NCBI GenBank assembly: GCA_016926155.1
Contig: JAFGPC010000155.1
Location: forward strand, 1-55,170
Direction of reading: 5' to 3'
DNA: 55,170 nucleotides
DNA from: Sedimentisphaerales bacterium
GTDB lineage: Bacteria; Planctomycetota; Phycisphaerae; Sedimentisphaerales; Anaerohalosphaeraceae
In this document: positions 24,758 to 33,443 of the stretch, piece by piece
How positions within the stretch are numbered: the stretch's first letter is position 1
Layout: the number at the start of each line of letters is the position of its first letter
Position numbers and translations under genes: made by a program
Notes under the pieces: generated by a model
Told to the model about the DNA's origin: nothing
Seen by the model: the letters and a program-made list of their open reading frames with translations, nothing else
Database searches by the model: none

Positions 24758-26587
24758 TCATCCTCTCACGAGTGACTTGATATCCCCGATCATTTGCCGT
24801 TTAACGTTCTCAGATAGGCGAGCCAGCCCTAGGTTATCGCCCCAGCCGTTGGTGACACCCACGCCTGCTCCGACCTTGCGGGCCAGATCAACTTGCGCCG
24901 GCCATAGTGACTTGAAAAGCCACGCACAGGGCTGCCACGCTTTATTGCCTAACGCAGCCATGTAACGCACCGGCTGCTGGCGGTACAGCGAATTGCCAAG
25001 CAAGCGGTCATAACAATGATCGCCACCCTCTCCATCGCCCCAGAGGCAAAAGTTGCCCATGGAACAATCACTTGCGAACAGAGCCTTATTGGAGCCGAAG
25101 GAGCGTACTGTCGCACGAAGCCTGCGCATCAGTTCGATGCCACCCGGCGAAAGCGGACCGATACGATCGGGATGGTAGTCATACCCCCAGGCGGTAAATG
25201 TTTCATCCAGCACAATACCGTCCGGATCAAGCAGTTCCATGATCCATTGGGCCTGCTGAACGAGGTGATTTCGCCAGGCTAGTGAAGCCACAGACATTTT
25301 CCATGTTTTCTTGATGACGTCCGGTCCGATCCAGCCAAAGGAGATAGGATTGCCTGCGGCGTCCACCTGGATGGAATCCTTTAATTTCTCGAAAAGAGGG
25401 GATCCTTCGTCAAGAATCGTGTAATGTAAATAGATCATGGGATGTACACCGGCGCGGCGTGTCGCTTCGATCCGGGCTTTCATCTTCTCCAGAGACATGG
25501 TCACCGGACCTTTCGAATCATTCGGCATAGCGGGCCATTCCTTGCGATCGGGATGAACGAAGTCGCCATAGGAGAGGTAGTAGCCATGCTGGGTGGCCAT
25601 TCCCACGTGGAATTCGTTAAAAAGTTTCAGATCCGCATCGTAGCCGCCTCCACGGGGACCATCGGTTTGGACAGCGGAAAGGAAATCGTAATAATGTACC
25701 CGAAACGATCGCGTCCATTCGACAGGTGAAAAATCCTCCTGATGCCCAAACTGATGGAATACAGTCCAGGCCGTATCTGCCTGGCCGGAATGCAGCAGTA
25801 GATACGCTTTCATCTTCAGAGACTGACCGGGATTCAGCCGCATCCAACGGCCGATTCGCCACGCAGTGGACGACGGACCCTCCAATGCCTGGAAAAAGAC
25901 CGGCTCCATGGACGAGGTGAAAAAGGCTATGCGGCATGGTCCATTATTGGCGAAGATATCCACCACCGGAACTAACAACTGGGGCCGGGCCGGTAATCCT
26001 CGTGGATCGCTTGCCTGCGGTTCAAGGTAATGCGTCAGGTAGCCTTCCGGCCCGATTGTCTGATGACAGTTATACTTTGCTTCATTACCGGTCATTCCCC
26101 GGGCTGTAGTCGGCAGATAGATGTGTTGCTCGTCGGCGCGTCGGCATGGCCGGACACCGCTAAGAAAACCTGACACTACTTCACATATCTGACCAGAGGT
26201 GTTTACGAGCTCCAGAGTCGCCTCAAGAAGGTCTTCATTACGGTTGCCTTTGGATCTGTCCAGACGATGAGACAGGGATAGCTTGACGGGTCCACAATTT
26301 CCTTTCGGTTTGTCAGCGGTCAACAAGGTGTCTGGTCCTGGTTTACCATCTCCCAGCAGGCCGCAGAAGCCGTCAAGAATCCCCACACCTTCTCCATAGA
26401 TCAATGACACGCCATTACATGTGACATGTTTGTAGAGGTTCGAGGCTTCTTGCAGGCCCCAGCGAATTCGCTCACCATCCGGCAAGATTGATTCTTTACC
26501 GAAAGTTCGTTGGGCCATAGAAGTTAATTGCCAAAGACCTAGGCTGCCGATGGCAAAAAAATTGCGCCGATTCAGATGATTAGCCAT
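24758..26587 (-). CDS. Tat-type secreted GH36/GH-D-like putative glycosidase
   Basis: A 609-aa protein. The start at 26587 is used because GGAGGG sits about 8 nt upstream, inside the longer frame that begins at 26605. The N-terminus carries HLNRRNFFAIGSLGLW, a twin-arginine signal. Residues about 45-300 are beta-rich. The C-terminal half has a TIM-barrel pattern with HPMIYLHYTILDEGSPL, then LLDPDGIVLDETFTAWGYD, where the Asp/Glu pair is placed like the catalytic acids of clan GH-D (alpha-galactosidase-like), and FASDCSMGNFCLWGDGEGGD. The exact family is not recognised (DUF6259-like at best). First gene of an operon with a DUF2961 enzyme. Confidence 0.78.
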   Translation of the reverse strand: MANHLNRRNFFAIGSLGLWQLTSMAQRTFGKESILPDGERIRWGLQEASNLYKHVTCNGVSLIYGEGVGILDGFCGLLGDGKPGPDTLLTADKPKGNCGPVKLSLSHRLDRSKGNRNEDLLEATLELVNTSGQICEVVSGFLSGVRPCRRADEQHIYLPTTARGMTGNEAKYNCHQTIGPEGYLTHYLEPQASDPRGLPARPQLLVPVVDIFANNGPCRIAFFTSSMEPVFFQALEGPSSTAWRIGRWMRLNPGQSLKMKAYLLLHSGQADTAWTVFHQFGHQEDFSPVEWTRSFRVHYYDFLSAVQTDGPRGGGYDADLKLFNEFHVGMATQHGYYLSYGDFVHPDRKEWPAMPNDSKGPVTMSLEKMKARIEATRRAGVHPMIYLHYTILDEGSPLFEKLKDSIQVDAAGNPISFGWIGPDVIKKTWKMSVASLAWRNHLVQQAQWIMELLDPDGIVLDETFTAWGYDYHPDRIGPLSPGGIELMRRLRATVRSFGSNKALFASDCSMGNFCLWGDGEGGDHCYDRLLGNSLYRQQPVRYMAALGNKAWQPCAWLFKSLWPAQVDLARKVGAGVGVTNGWGDNLGLARLSENVKRQMIGDIKSLVRG

Positions 26588-26813
26588 CGTTTTTCCCTCC
26601 CTCATAATAACCTTCTTTACTGTTTGAAAAAGAGAATGTCCTGCTCTTCCTCCGCAAGAACTATCATACAGCGAGGCTGCCCAAAAGGCAAGCGGCTTGA
26701 TTATGGATGCTTACATAAACACATTATTCCTCGGGGCAAGAAATACAACAAACATTTTTGTGAAATGCACATATAATAGTACACTGTACTAAACCTGATG
26801 TAAGGTGTAACGA

Positions 26814-27143
26814 ATGAAATTAAATGACCTGAATTTTCTACTGAGTACTGCATGGATAATATTTTCCGTACTTTTGGTTATGAATATTTATACTTTTAAC
26901 GACTTCACAGAGACCGGCAACGATCTCGTCGACATATTTTCTGTGGATCCCAAAGAACGCAATAAATACAGAATCCCTACGTCTTTCCAATTCAGGCCTT
27001 TACTCGCACAACGAGTGACCCGACAGTGTACCCTGTTGCCCACTTGTTTTTTCCTCGTCTATTCCTGCCGGGATGAGAAACGATTGTTTTTGAAGTGTCG
27101 ATGGAAGCATCTCATGTTGCATTTTGGCATCATTTCGAGTTGA
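26814..27143 (+). CDS. Possible small membrane-anchored protein
   Basis: A 109-aa frame with one N-terminal hydrophobic segment (FLLSTAWIIFSVLLVMNIY). Support is contextual: TATAAT at 26772-26777, AAGG about 8 nt before the ATG, and a hairpin with T-tract directly after the stop. The C-terminal half is rich in Cys and Arg and does not look like a normal domain, so either only the first part is meaningful or the frame is spurious. No family recognised. Confidence 0.35.
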   Translation: MKLNDLNFLLSTAWIIFSVLLVMNIYTFNDFTETGNDLVDIFSVDPKERNKYRIPTSFQFRPLLAQRVTRQCTLLPTCFFLVYSCRDEKRLFLKCRWKHLMLHFGIISS

Positions 27144-27144
27144 C

Positions 27145-27191
27145 AGTGCCACCATTATGGCACTCTCAGTAAAAATTTTTTCTTTTTCTTC
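27145..27191 (+). terminator. Intrinsic terminator candidate
   Basis: AGTGCCA (27145-27151) pairs with TGGCACT (27158-27164) around a 6-nt loop, followed by CTCAGT, AAAAA and a T-rich run (27176-27190). The stem is short and the T-tract is 11 nt away, so efficiency is uncertain. Confidence 0.45.
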
Positions 27192-27417
27192 CATATTCAA
27201 GCTTGGCCTTCCCCAGGATCCCCTGAAATACTGGATTCAAACCCATACCGGGGGGATTTGCTGATCTATGGAGGTGACGGCGCTGCTCAGTGCCGCACCT
27301 CCTGTATTACCCGTAGTATTTGAGGAATCTCCGGGTATCCCAGTATCAGTCTTGACAAACCATTCGTTGGGTTTCACAATGAGTATCGGTTCATCAAGTC
27401 CTTTGAAAGGGCAAACA

Positions 27418-27879
27418 ATGAAACGCATATGGATTTCCTGTCTGATAGCCTATGGAATGATGTTTACCGACACACCGGATCAGCATGCATCCCAGCAGAA
27501 AGAAGCAACAGTAACTCAGCTTCAACAGCAGGTCCGTCAGCTTCATGCCCAGCTTGCAGATAGGGATGAGAAGATCCGCGAATTGCAAGCCCGGGTACAG
27601 GCTTATCAGGAGCAGCTAACTCGGTTGAAGGAACGATATGAACAGATCACCGAGCCGATACAGAAACAACGGCTCAAAATCTATCATCAGGAATTACAGG
27701 CCCGTCAGGCAGCTGAACAACGCGCTGCTGAAGTACGCCGACAGACAGCGCGGGCCAGAAGCGAACGTATCCGACGAAACATGGATCCGATGGGTTATTG
27801 GCTGCACGAAAATCCTGTACCGTACTACTTCTCACCAACCTACCGCTTGTATGGGTACAGGTATCCCTACGCATGGTAA
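27418..27879 (+). CDS. Small secreted coiled-coil protein
   Basis: A 153-aa protein from the ATG at 27418, which has AAAGG 8 nt upstream; the frame is open earlier to 27268 but that part has no site. A short N-terminal hydrophobic segment (IWISCLIAYGMMF) suggests export. Residues 20-115 are a long heptad-type coiled coil rich in Gln, Arg and Glu (QLQQQVRQLHAQLADRDEKI). The tail is Tyr/Pro-rich (YYFSPTYRLYGYRYPYAW). It is probably an envelope or structural protein. No family assigned. Confidence 0.65.
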   Translation: MKRIWISCLIAYGMMFTDTPDQHASQQKEATVTQLQQQVRQLHAQLADRDEKIRELQARVQAYQEQLTRLKERYEQITEPIQKQRLKIYHQELQARQAAEQRAAEVRRQTARARSERIRRNMDPMGYWLHENPVPYYFSPTYRLYGYRYPYAW

Positions 27880-27883
27880 ATCG

Positions 27884-27908
27884 CCCCCGGAACGGAACGC
27901 AACCGGGG
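27884..27908. terminator. Bidirectional hairpin between convergent genes
   Basis: CCCCGG (27885-27890) and CCGGGG (27903-27908) are flanked outside by AAAT and ATTT, which extend the stem with a small bulge. It lies between two convergent stop codons (27879 and 27911), so it can serve both genes. Confidence 0.55.
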
Positions 27909-27910
27909 AT

Positions 27911-29452
27911 TTATCTCCGCAGGTATGATAATCCTTCAGGCAGGGGAATATTATTGCCAAAATTGTCTTCTCCATAACCGCATTCGGCCAGAAGTCGAAT
28001 GTCGGCCAGTACTCGTTTATCTCCGATAAATCGAATCTTGAGATCCGTGCCAATGTCGATTTTCCCGGTAGCCATTAGATGAGCGATTTCATCCGTGACC
28101 TGCTCAATGGGTTTGGCATCCTGACGAATGGGATATTCAGCCAGAGTAAGCGGCTGTTCATAAATAATAATCTTGCCTCGCTCGGCCAGTGTCAAGACGA
28201 CTTCTCGAATCACGGTCCGGGTGTCTTTTTCGCCAACCTCATCCGGGACAAGCCGAAGCCGGACGATTTCCTGGGCCAGCCAGCGGCGCTTCTGGGCGTT
28301 AATTGTTTCATTCGCGCGGAACAATTCCAGCGGCGAGGCGGCATCGTAATACTCTTCGTCCATTTCCATCTGGACTTTGCTGCCATAGTGGAGTACCAGT
28401 TTGGAAACCAGGGTTGAGGGGCGTACATGGAAACCGCGATATTGCGGGACTGTAACTTCGATCTTGTCAATTTCAGTGTAACGTTGCAGCATTTTCTGGC
28501 AAAGAACCTCTGCAGACGCAAGATATTGACCGGCAAAACACACTGAATAGTTCATTAATTTGGCCAATAGCATTTCCGGATCTACCAAACGAAGAACGTA
28601 CTCGCCTGAAAGCTGCGTCTTGCTGTCCACGTGGCGTTCATAATAATGAGCAAAATCTTTTCCTGTTCGCAGCAGGTGCATCACAACGCTGATATGGCCA
28701 CGGAGAACAGGAAGGTCCTGATCCATACCTTCCGTTTCGGTCTTGGAGACATAGGTGTCATAAAGCGATTGGAGATTATGAAACTGGAATTCGATGGAAC
28801 GGAGGCTTTCTTCTGTAACCGGTCCGGAGATATACGATTCATACTGATCCGGAGAAATCCGACCGGAAGGCAGAGAAGGCTTGCTTTCGGCAGCCAGGTT
28901 TAAAAACGCGGTAGCCAGCAGGGTAACCGTCTTGGCGACGGTCTCACTGCGGCGTGTTGCGAGGTTTTGTTCTAGTTTGCCTTGGAGCAGGTTCTCATTG
29001 TACATCTCTATACAGGGGGCCAATTCGGGAATACGTAAACCCAAATTCAGCGCTTGGGCGATGGTTCGCTCCGTTGCCTGGATGAGGATGCCAGCCGAAA
29101 ATTCCAGGGCATGTTCTGTAGCGCAGTTAAAATCCTGTTCCAACGGTAACAGATGATACCCCAACAGGGAATGTTGGATATGCAGTAATTCGTAACTGAC
29201 ATTGGAAAATAATTTGATCGCTGCAATCAACGAACGGAACGTATGCCATAGACTGTTGTATCGAGCGCCATAGGAATCAAGCAATTCTTCTACCTGGCTG
29301 GCCTGATTGAGAAGATCCCCCAACAAAGGGCGAGTTAGGGGGACGGATTCCTCTTTATGTGCGGATAAATAGACCACGGCGCACATGAGTCGCTGTGCCC
29401 GAAACCGCATTAAATTACTGAATTCGTCGTTCGATACCGTTCCCGATGTCAT
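27911..29452 (-). CDS. Unknown 513-aa protein with embedded HPr-like domain
   Basis: The first 320 residues are helical with no recognised domain. Residues about 329-400 resemble the PTS phosphocarrier HPr: IEVTVPQYRGFHVRPSTLVS places His342 and Arg344-Pro345 where HPr has its active His-x-Arg-Pro, and YYDAASPLELFRAN matches the Ser46 helix region (Ser373). The C-terminal 110 residues are alpha/beta. No PTS enzymes are nearby. The family is seen in Planctomycetes as uncharacterised HPr-family proteins (memory). Role unknown: a phosphorylatable regulatory or scaffolding protein is inferred. It lies 102 nt downstream of exonuclease III on the same strand and may be co-transcribed. Confidence 0.8.
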   Translation of the reverse strand: MTSGTVSNDEFSNLMRFRAQRLMCAVVYLSAHKEESVPLTRPLLGDLLNQASQVEELLDSYGARYNSLWHTFRSLIAAIKLFSNVSYELLHIQHSLLGYHLLPLEQDFNCATEHALEFSAGILIQATERTIAQALNLGLRIPELAPCIEMYNENLLQGKLEQNLATRRSETVAKTVTLLATAFLNLAAESKPSLPSGRISPDQYESYISGPVTEESLRSIEFQFHNLQSLYDTYVSKTETEGMDQDLPVLRGHISVVMHLLRTGKDFAHYYERHVDSKTQLSGEYVLRLVDPEMLLAKLMNYSVCFAGQYLASAEVLCQKMLQRYTEIDKIEVTVPQYRGFHVRPSTLVSKLVLHYGSKVQMEMDEEYYDAASPLELFRANETINAQKRRWLAQEIVRLRLVPDEVGEKDTRTVIREVVLTLAERGKIIIYEQPLTLAEYPIRQDAKPIEQVTDEIAHLMATGKIDIGTDLKIRFIGDKRVLADIRLLAECGYGEDNFGNNIPLPEGLSYLRR

Positions 29453-29554
29453 TGGATTAAAGTCTCATCACAAACCCATACGTAGCCATCGCATCTAAAG
29501 GTATTTTGCCATTTTTGGCACCTATCGGCAAATCGGCATTTTACCGAAATGTAC

Positions 29555-30325
29555 TTAAAAGTCAAATTCTGCGACAAGAAAGGTGTGGTCGGACGGTTTT
29601 TCGAATGCCCGGGCTTTTGTGTCAATTTGGCAGGCCATCGCCTTTATGGCGACAGATTGGGTCGCCATAATGTAATCCAACCTCCAACCCAGATTTTGTT
29701 GCAATGCACGCGGCATCCGATAATCCCAGAAGGTATAGTGACCCGGCTCCTCACAAAACTGTCGAAACAGATCGATAAAACCCCAGTCCATCAGATCCTG
29801 CAGCACGTCCTGGACTTCCTGACAATAGCAGACATGCCCCCAGAGCCTCTTGGGATCATAGACATCCCGTTCGTCCCGTGCCACATTGAAATCACCCATC
29901 CATAGAATCCGATCAGTGGGGGTAAACCTACGATTCAGAAAGATTTTGAGCCTCTCGAACCATCGAAGTTTGTAAGCGAACATCTCAGAATCGCGAGCCC
30001 TGCCCTGAGGGATATAGGTGTTGAGAATCCAGGTGGATTCCAAACGGGCACAGATCAACCGGGCCGGATCTTTAGGCTCATCGTCCAGGCCAAAAACAAT
30101 GTCGTTCAATTCACAACGGCTTAATATTGCTACTCCGTTATATTTTTTTTCCCCGCAAAAGATCGTCTGATACCCGGTCTCGGCAATAACGTCAATAGGA
30201 AACTCATGGTCCTGGACTTTTGTTTCCTGAATACAAAGGATATCCGGCTGATTGGCCCCAACCCAGGGCAGGACAATGTGCAACCGACTGCGAAGCGAAT
30301 TGGCGTTAAATGTGGCTACCTTCAT
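29555..30325 (-). CDS. xth: Exodeoxyribonuclease III (AP endonuclease)
   Basis: A 256-aa enzyme of the exonuclease III/APE1 family. It removes nucleotides 3'-5' and cuts at abasic sites in base excision repair, in the cytoplasm. Motifs: FNANSLRSR at the N-terminus, CIQETK with metal ligand Glu34, NTYIPQG, WMGDFNVARDERDV (catalytic Asp and Asn), RLDYIMAT and the C-terminal SDHTFLVAEF with the catalytic His. Length is normal for the family. AAGGA lies 3 nt before the ATG. It sits 47 nt downstream of the GT4 fusion on the same strand. Confidence 0.95.
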   Translation of the reverse strand: MKVATFNANSLRSRLHIVLPWVGANQPDILCIQETKVQDHEFPIDVIAETGYQTIFCGEKKYNGVAILSRCELNDIVFGLDDEPKDPARLICARLESTWILNTYIPQGRARDSEMFAYKLRWFERLKIFLNRRFTPTDRILWMGDFNVARDERDVYDPKRLWGHVCYCQEVQDVLQDLMDWGFIDLFRQFCEEPGHYTFWDYRMPRALQQNLGWRLDYIMATQSVAIKAMACQIDTKARAFEKPSDHTFLVAEFDF

Positions 30326-30372
30326 TGGTCCTTCGGATTCAAATAAAGTTCACGTTCGGCTATTCCAATAGA

Positions 30373-32733
30373 TTACCGTGTTTTTTCAGTCCGATTTTGA
30401 TGTGGGACGACGGGGGAAGGCAATTCTTCTATCTTTCTTGGCAAATCGAGCGATTGTAGAGTCGAAGCCGTTTTTTTTTCTGTAATCGTCTCATCAAACA
30501 GATGCGAGCTTTCCACAACACACAACAAACTCAGGAAAAAACTGACCATGCTTTCCGCGCCTTGATTCATATTGACACCCGTTCTTTCGAGACCATCACT
30601 GCATCCCTTGGTTTGAAAGTCAAATATGGGAACATGCAGGTCGTTACGGCCTAAAAACCAATCAAACGCCAGTCTTTGCAGAGTCAGCATGGACAAATCG
30701 CCGGTAACATTATAAGCCGCCCTTAACATCATAACCGTACTAACTGCCTCAATGGGCTGCTGCCCAAAGGAAGAACGATGGCCTCCTCGGGGATACCACC
30801 CATTGCAACCAATGAAACGAAACCGCCCATCAATGAAGGTGTTGTCTAGAAGAAAACGGGAGGTCTTTTCAGCGACATCTAAATATTTCTGTTCGCCGGT
30901 GACCTGGGCGGCAACGTACATAGCATGCGGTAAGACAGCATTGTCATAGGCTAAAATATCTTCAAACCAGAGCCACTTTTCATCATGAGTTCGGTGAAAT
31001 AAATCCCAAAGAAAATCGGCCGCCAGGAGGAAATGCCGTTTTATATCGCTGGCGCCGGGAAACTGTTTCAGGTATTCGGCCATGCCAAAGATGGAATAGG
31101 CCTTTCCCCTCGGTGAAAGCACTGGAACATGCTGGACCGAATGGTCGAAACAATCTTTGACCAAGGGCACATAACGCGACGCCGGGGGTTGCGACAGGAC
31201 AGCACCAAACGCCCACAATGTTCGTCCCAGAGCATCATGAGCCGGTTCTTCGGCCCACCAGCGACGATCATATCCCATGAAATTCCGCACCAGTCCGTTG
31301 GCGTCCTGCGCATAATGGAGGAACGACAAATAGATATCAAATAAACGAAGTGATTCAGGATCGGAATATTGAGCATAGTGCTTAGCCATTACCACGACGG
31401 CACGAGCGTTATCATCGGTACAGTAACCGTGATCCCGGTCTGGAATCGTGGACTTGGCATGCTGGAGCAGGCCCGTATCATCCGTAAGTCGTTTGATGTG
31501 ATCCAGAGAACATTCGGGAAGTTCTTTCAGAGAAAGAGGCTCCTGTGTGGGTATAACAATCTGACGGGCCAGTTTTTCAACAATGGGCGTTTGTGTGTTG
31601 AAGAGTTTCCAATATTGATTTCCGATCTCCGGCCAGGTTCGTTCCCGACCATAGTCATACGCTTTTCTCCGTATGGAATGGAACCGGCCCTCGTTCTTCA
31701 GAAGTGAGATTACAGCTTTGGCAAGGTTTTTCGGATCGTCGAAATTGACCAACTTTCCTCGTCCATTACGGAGCAATTCCTCGGCAGCCCAGTATCGAGT
31801 AGATACAACGGCTTTTCCCGCTCCCACCGCAAACGCCAGTGTTCCACTGGTAAGTTGTTCACGACTGCGATACGGTGTGACATAAATATCCGACGCACAC
31901 AGGAAGTCATGAAGTCGATCATCGGTGACGAATCGATTATGAAATATGACATGCTCACCCAGTCCCAATTCCTTGACAAGCTGCTGCAGGCCGAAACGAT
32001 AGGCTTCACCTTCGTATTGAAGAACGCCGGGATGGGTAGCGCCCAGGATGATGTATAGCACTGAAGGATCGACTTGTATGATTTCGGGCAGGGCATACAA
32101 CATATTTTCGATCCCTTTATTTCGGCTCAACAAACCAAACGTAAGGATCGTTTTTCGCCCTTCCATGCCAAATCGATGCTTATAATAGCTGCTATCGACA
32201 AATGGCAGATCCGGAATACCGTGAGGGATGAGAACTACTTTGTCGGTATTTACTCCATACACTTCTCGAAGCATATCAATACCGCGTTCATTCATTACGA
32301 CCAGATTATCAGACATATCACAGATGTCGAGGGTCGCCTTTCTATACTCCTCCGTCGGATCGGCTAATACCGTATGTAATGTCGTAACAATTGGGGCATT
32401 AACCCGCCGCAGTAGAAGGTTTAGATAACCGCCTGCCGGTCCCCCGAATATACCAAATTCATGTTGAACACTGATCAGGTCAATATGGCTGAAATTGAGA
32501 TAGTCGGCGGCACAAAGGTAATCGTTTTTGACCTGCGTCCGAATTTCAAACTTGACCGAGGAAGGATGTGAGCAAGGTTGATCTGATTGCATGGCAACGA
32601 CTAGGGGCTCAAAATACTGCCCCGCGTTGGCAGAAACACTTGTGATTAAGTCAGCCGTAAATGTGGCAATTCCACATCGTCGTGGCGGGTAGGTTGCTAC
32701 GAAAGCTACTTTTTTGGTTGAATTGAACGTCAT
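30373..32733 (-). CDS. GT4 glycosyltransferase fused to a helical (alpha/alpha)-barrel domain
   Basis: A 786-aa cytoplasmic protein. Residues 1-380 form a GT-B glycosyltransferase of family 4: FVATYPPRRCGIATFTADL, SVQHEFGIFGG, LIPHGIPD, LTFGLLSRNKGIENML, YVTPYRSREQLTSGTLAFA and the donor-site E-x7-E-type segment. Residues about 410-770 are a second domain with six-hairpin barrel repeats (DHGYCTDDNARAVVVMAKHY, YDRRWWAEEPAHDALGRTLW, RSSFGQQPIEAVSTVMML). Such two-domain proteins occur in bacteria with mannan- or trehalose-like sugar metabolism; the acceptor is not predictable. The barrel may be a phosphorylase- or hydrolase-like partner. A GGGAGG lies about 10 nt upstream. Confidence 0.88.
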   Translation of the reverse strand: MTFNSTKKVAFVATYPPRRCGIATFTADLITSVSANAGQYFEPLVVAMQSDQPCSHPSSVKFEIRTQVKNDYLCAADYLNFSHIDLISVQHEFGIFGGPAGGYLNLLLRRVNAPIVTTLHTVLADPTEEYRKATLDICDMSDNLVVMNERGIDMLREVYGVNTDKVVLIPHGIPDLPFVDSSYYKHRFGMEGRKTILTFGLLSRNKGIENMLYALPEIIQVDPSVLYIILGATHPGVLQYEGEAYRFGLQQLVKELGLGEHVIFHNRFVTDDRLHDFLCASDIYVTPYRSREQLTSGTLAFAVGAGKAVVSTRYWAAEELLRNGRGKLVNFDDPKNLAKAVISLLKNEGRFHSIRRKAYDYGRERTWPEIGNQYWKLFNTQTPIVEKLARQIVIPTQEPLSLKELPECSLDHIKRLTDDTGLLQHAKSTIPDRDHGYCTDDNARAVVVMAKHYAQYSDPESLRLFDIYLSFLHYAQDANGLVRNFMGYDRRWWAEEPAHDALGRTLWAFGAVLSQPPASRYVPLVKDCFDHSVQHVPVLSPRGKAYSIFGMAEYLKQFPGASDIKRHFLLAADFLWDLFHRTHDEKWLWFEDILAYDNAVLPHAMYVAAQVTGEQKYLDVAEKTSRFLLDNTFIDGRFRFIGCNGWYPRGGHRSSFGQQPIEAVSTVMMLRAAYNVTGDLSMLTLQRLAFDWFLGRNDLHVPIFDFQTKGCSDGLERTGVNMNQGAESMVSFFLSLLCVVESSHLFDETITEKKTASTLQSLDLPRKIEELPSPVVPHQNRTEKTR

Positions 32734-32919
32734 CTTTCAGATGCCTCCCTGCCTTTTCAAATCAGGAACAGACCCAAATTCGTACGAATTATAGACCGGG
32801 AAAAAGGGATTGTCAACGACAAAGCCACTTCGTAACCTTTTATAAATTCAGCATTTAATTTCAGTTTGTTGGTATACCCCGGTGATTTTTCTCAAAAATG
32901 CAATTTTTCCAGAAACGTA

Positions 32920-32948
32920 TTGACAAAAAAGTCGTATCTATGTATAAG
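32920..32948 (+). promoter_or_regulatory. Promoter and probable Rrf2 operator of the sulfur operon
   Basis: TTGACA (32920-32925), 17-nt spacer, TATAAG (32943-32948). An imperfect palindrome, GTATTGAC-6A-GTCGTATC, overlaps the -35 and early spacer and resembles the GAC/GTC dyads of IscR-type sites. Repression of its own operon by the Rrf2 protein encoded next is the natural reading. Confidence 0.7.
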
Positions 32949-32981
32949 CTAGTAAAATGGTAGGTTTATAGGGGAAAGATT

Positions 32982-33419
32982 ATGAAATTATCATCAAGAA
33001 GCAGATATGGTTTTCGAGCAATTCTCGAACTGGCTGTAGGATACGGCAATGGACCCATTCAGATTAAGACAATTGCTGACCGGGAAGACATTTCCAATAA
33101 GTATCTGGAACAATTGATCGCCATGCTCAAGGCGGCAGGATTGGTCCGTAGTATACGGGGTCCGCGGGGGGGGTATACACTTGCCAAACCACCCAGTGAA
33201 ATCCGTTTGGATGAAGTCTTTTCCACACTGGAAGGGCCGCTTGTGGCTGTAGATTGCCTTGAACATCCAAGTTTCTGTCCCAAGTGTACCGATTGTGTAA
33301 CCCGCCGAATTTGGTCGGAAATGCAGGATGCGGTCCTGAATGTCCTGCGTTCCAAAACACTACAAGATGTGGTTGACATGTCTAAGGGGACGGATCGCGA
33401 CGCTAATTACACCATTTAG
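32982..33419 (+). CDS. Rrf2 family (IscR/CymR-like) transcriptional regulator
   Basis: A 145-aa winged-helix regulator. SSRSRYGFRAILELAV and EDISNKYLEQLIAMLKAAGLVRSIRG form the HTH, with the wing in RGGYTLAKPPSEIRLDEV. A Cys cluster (VDCLEHPSFCPKCTDCVTR, four Cys) lies where IscR binds its [2Fe-2S] cluster, so it probably senses Fe-S or sulfur status; CymR-type relatives sense O-acetylserine through CysK. First gene of an operon with cysK, cysE, nadA, metY, nifU and nifS, 24 nt before cysK. Confidence 0.92.
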   Translation: MKLSSRSRYGFRAILELAVGYGNGPIQIKTIADREDISNKYLEQLIAMLKAAGLVRSIRGPRGGYTLAKPPSEIRLDEVFSTLEGPLVAVDCLEHPSFCPKCTDCVTRRIWSEMQDAVLNVLRSKTLQDVVDMSKGTDRDANYTI

Positions 33420-33443
33420 CAACAAATAGAAAGGAGGTTCGCA

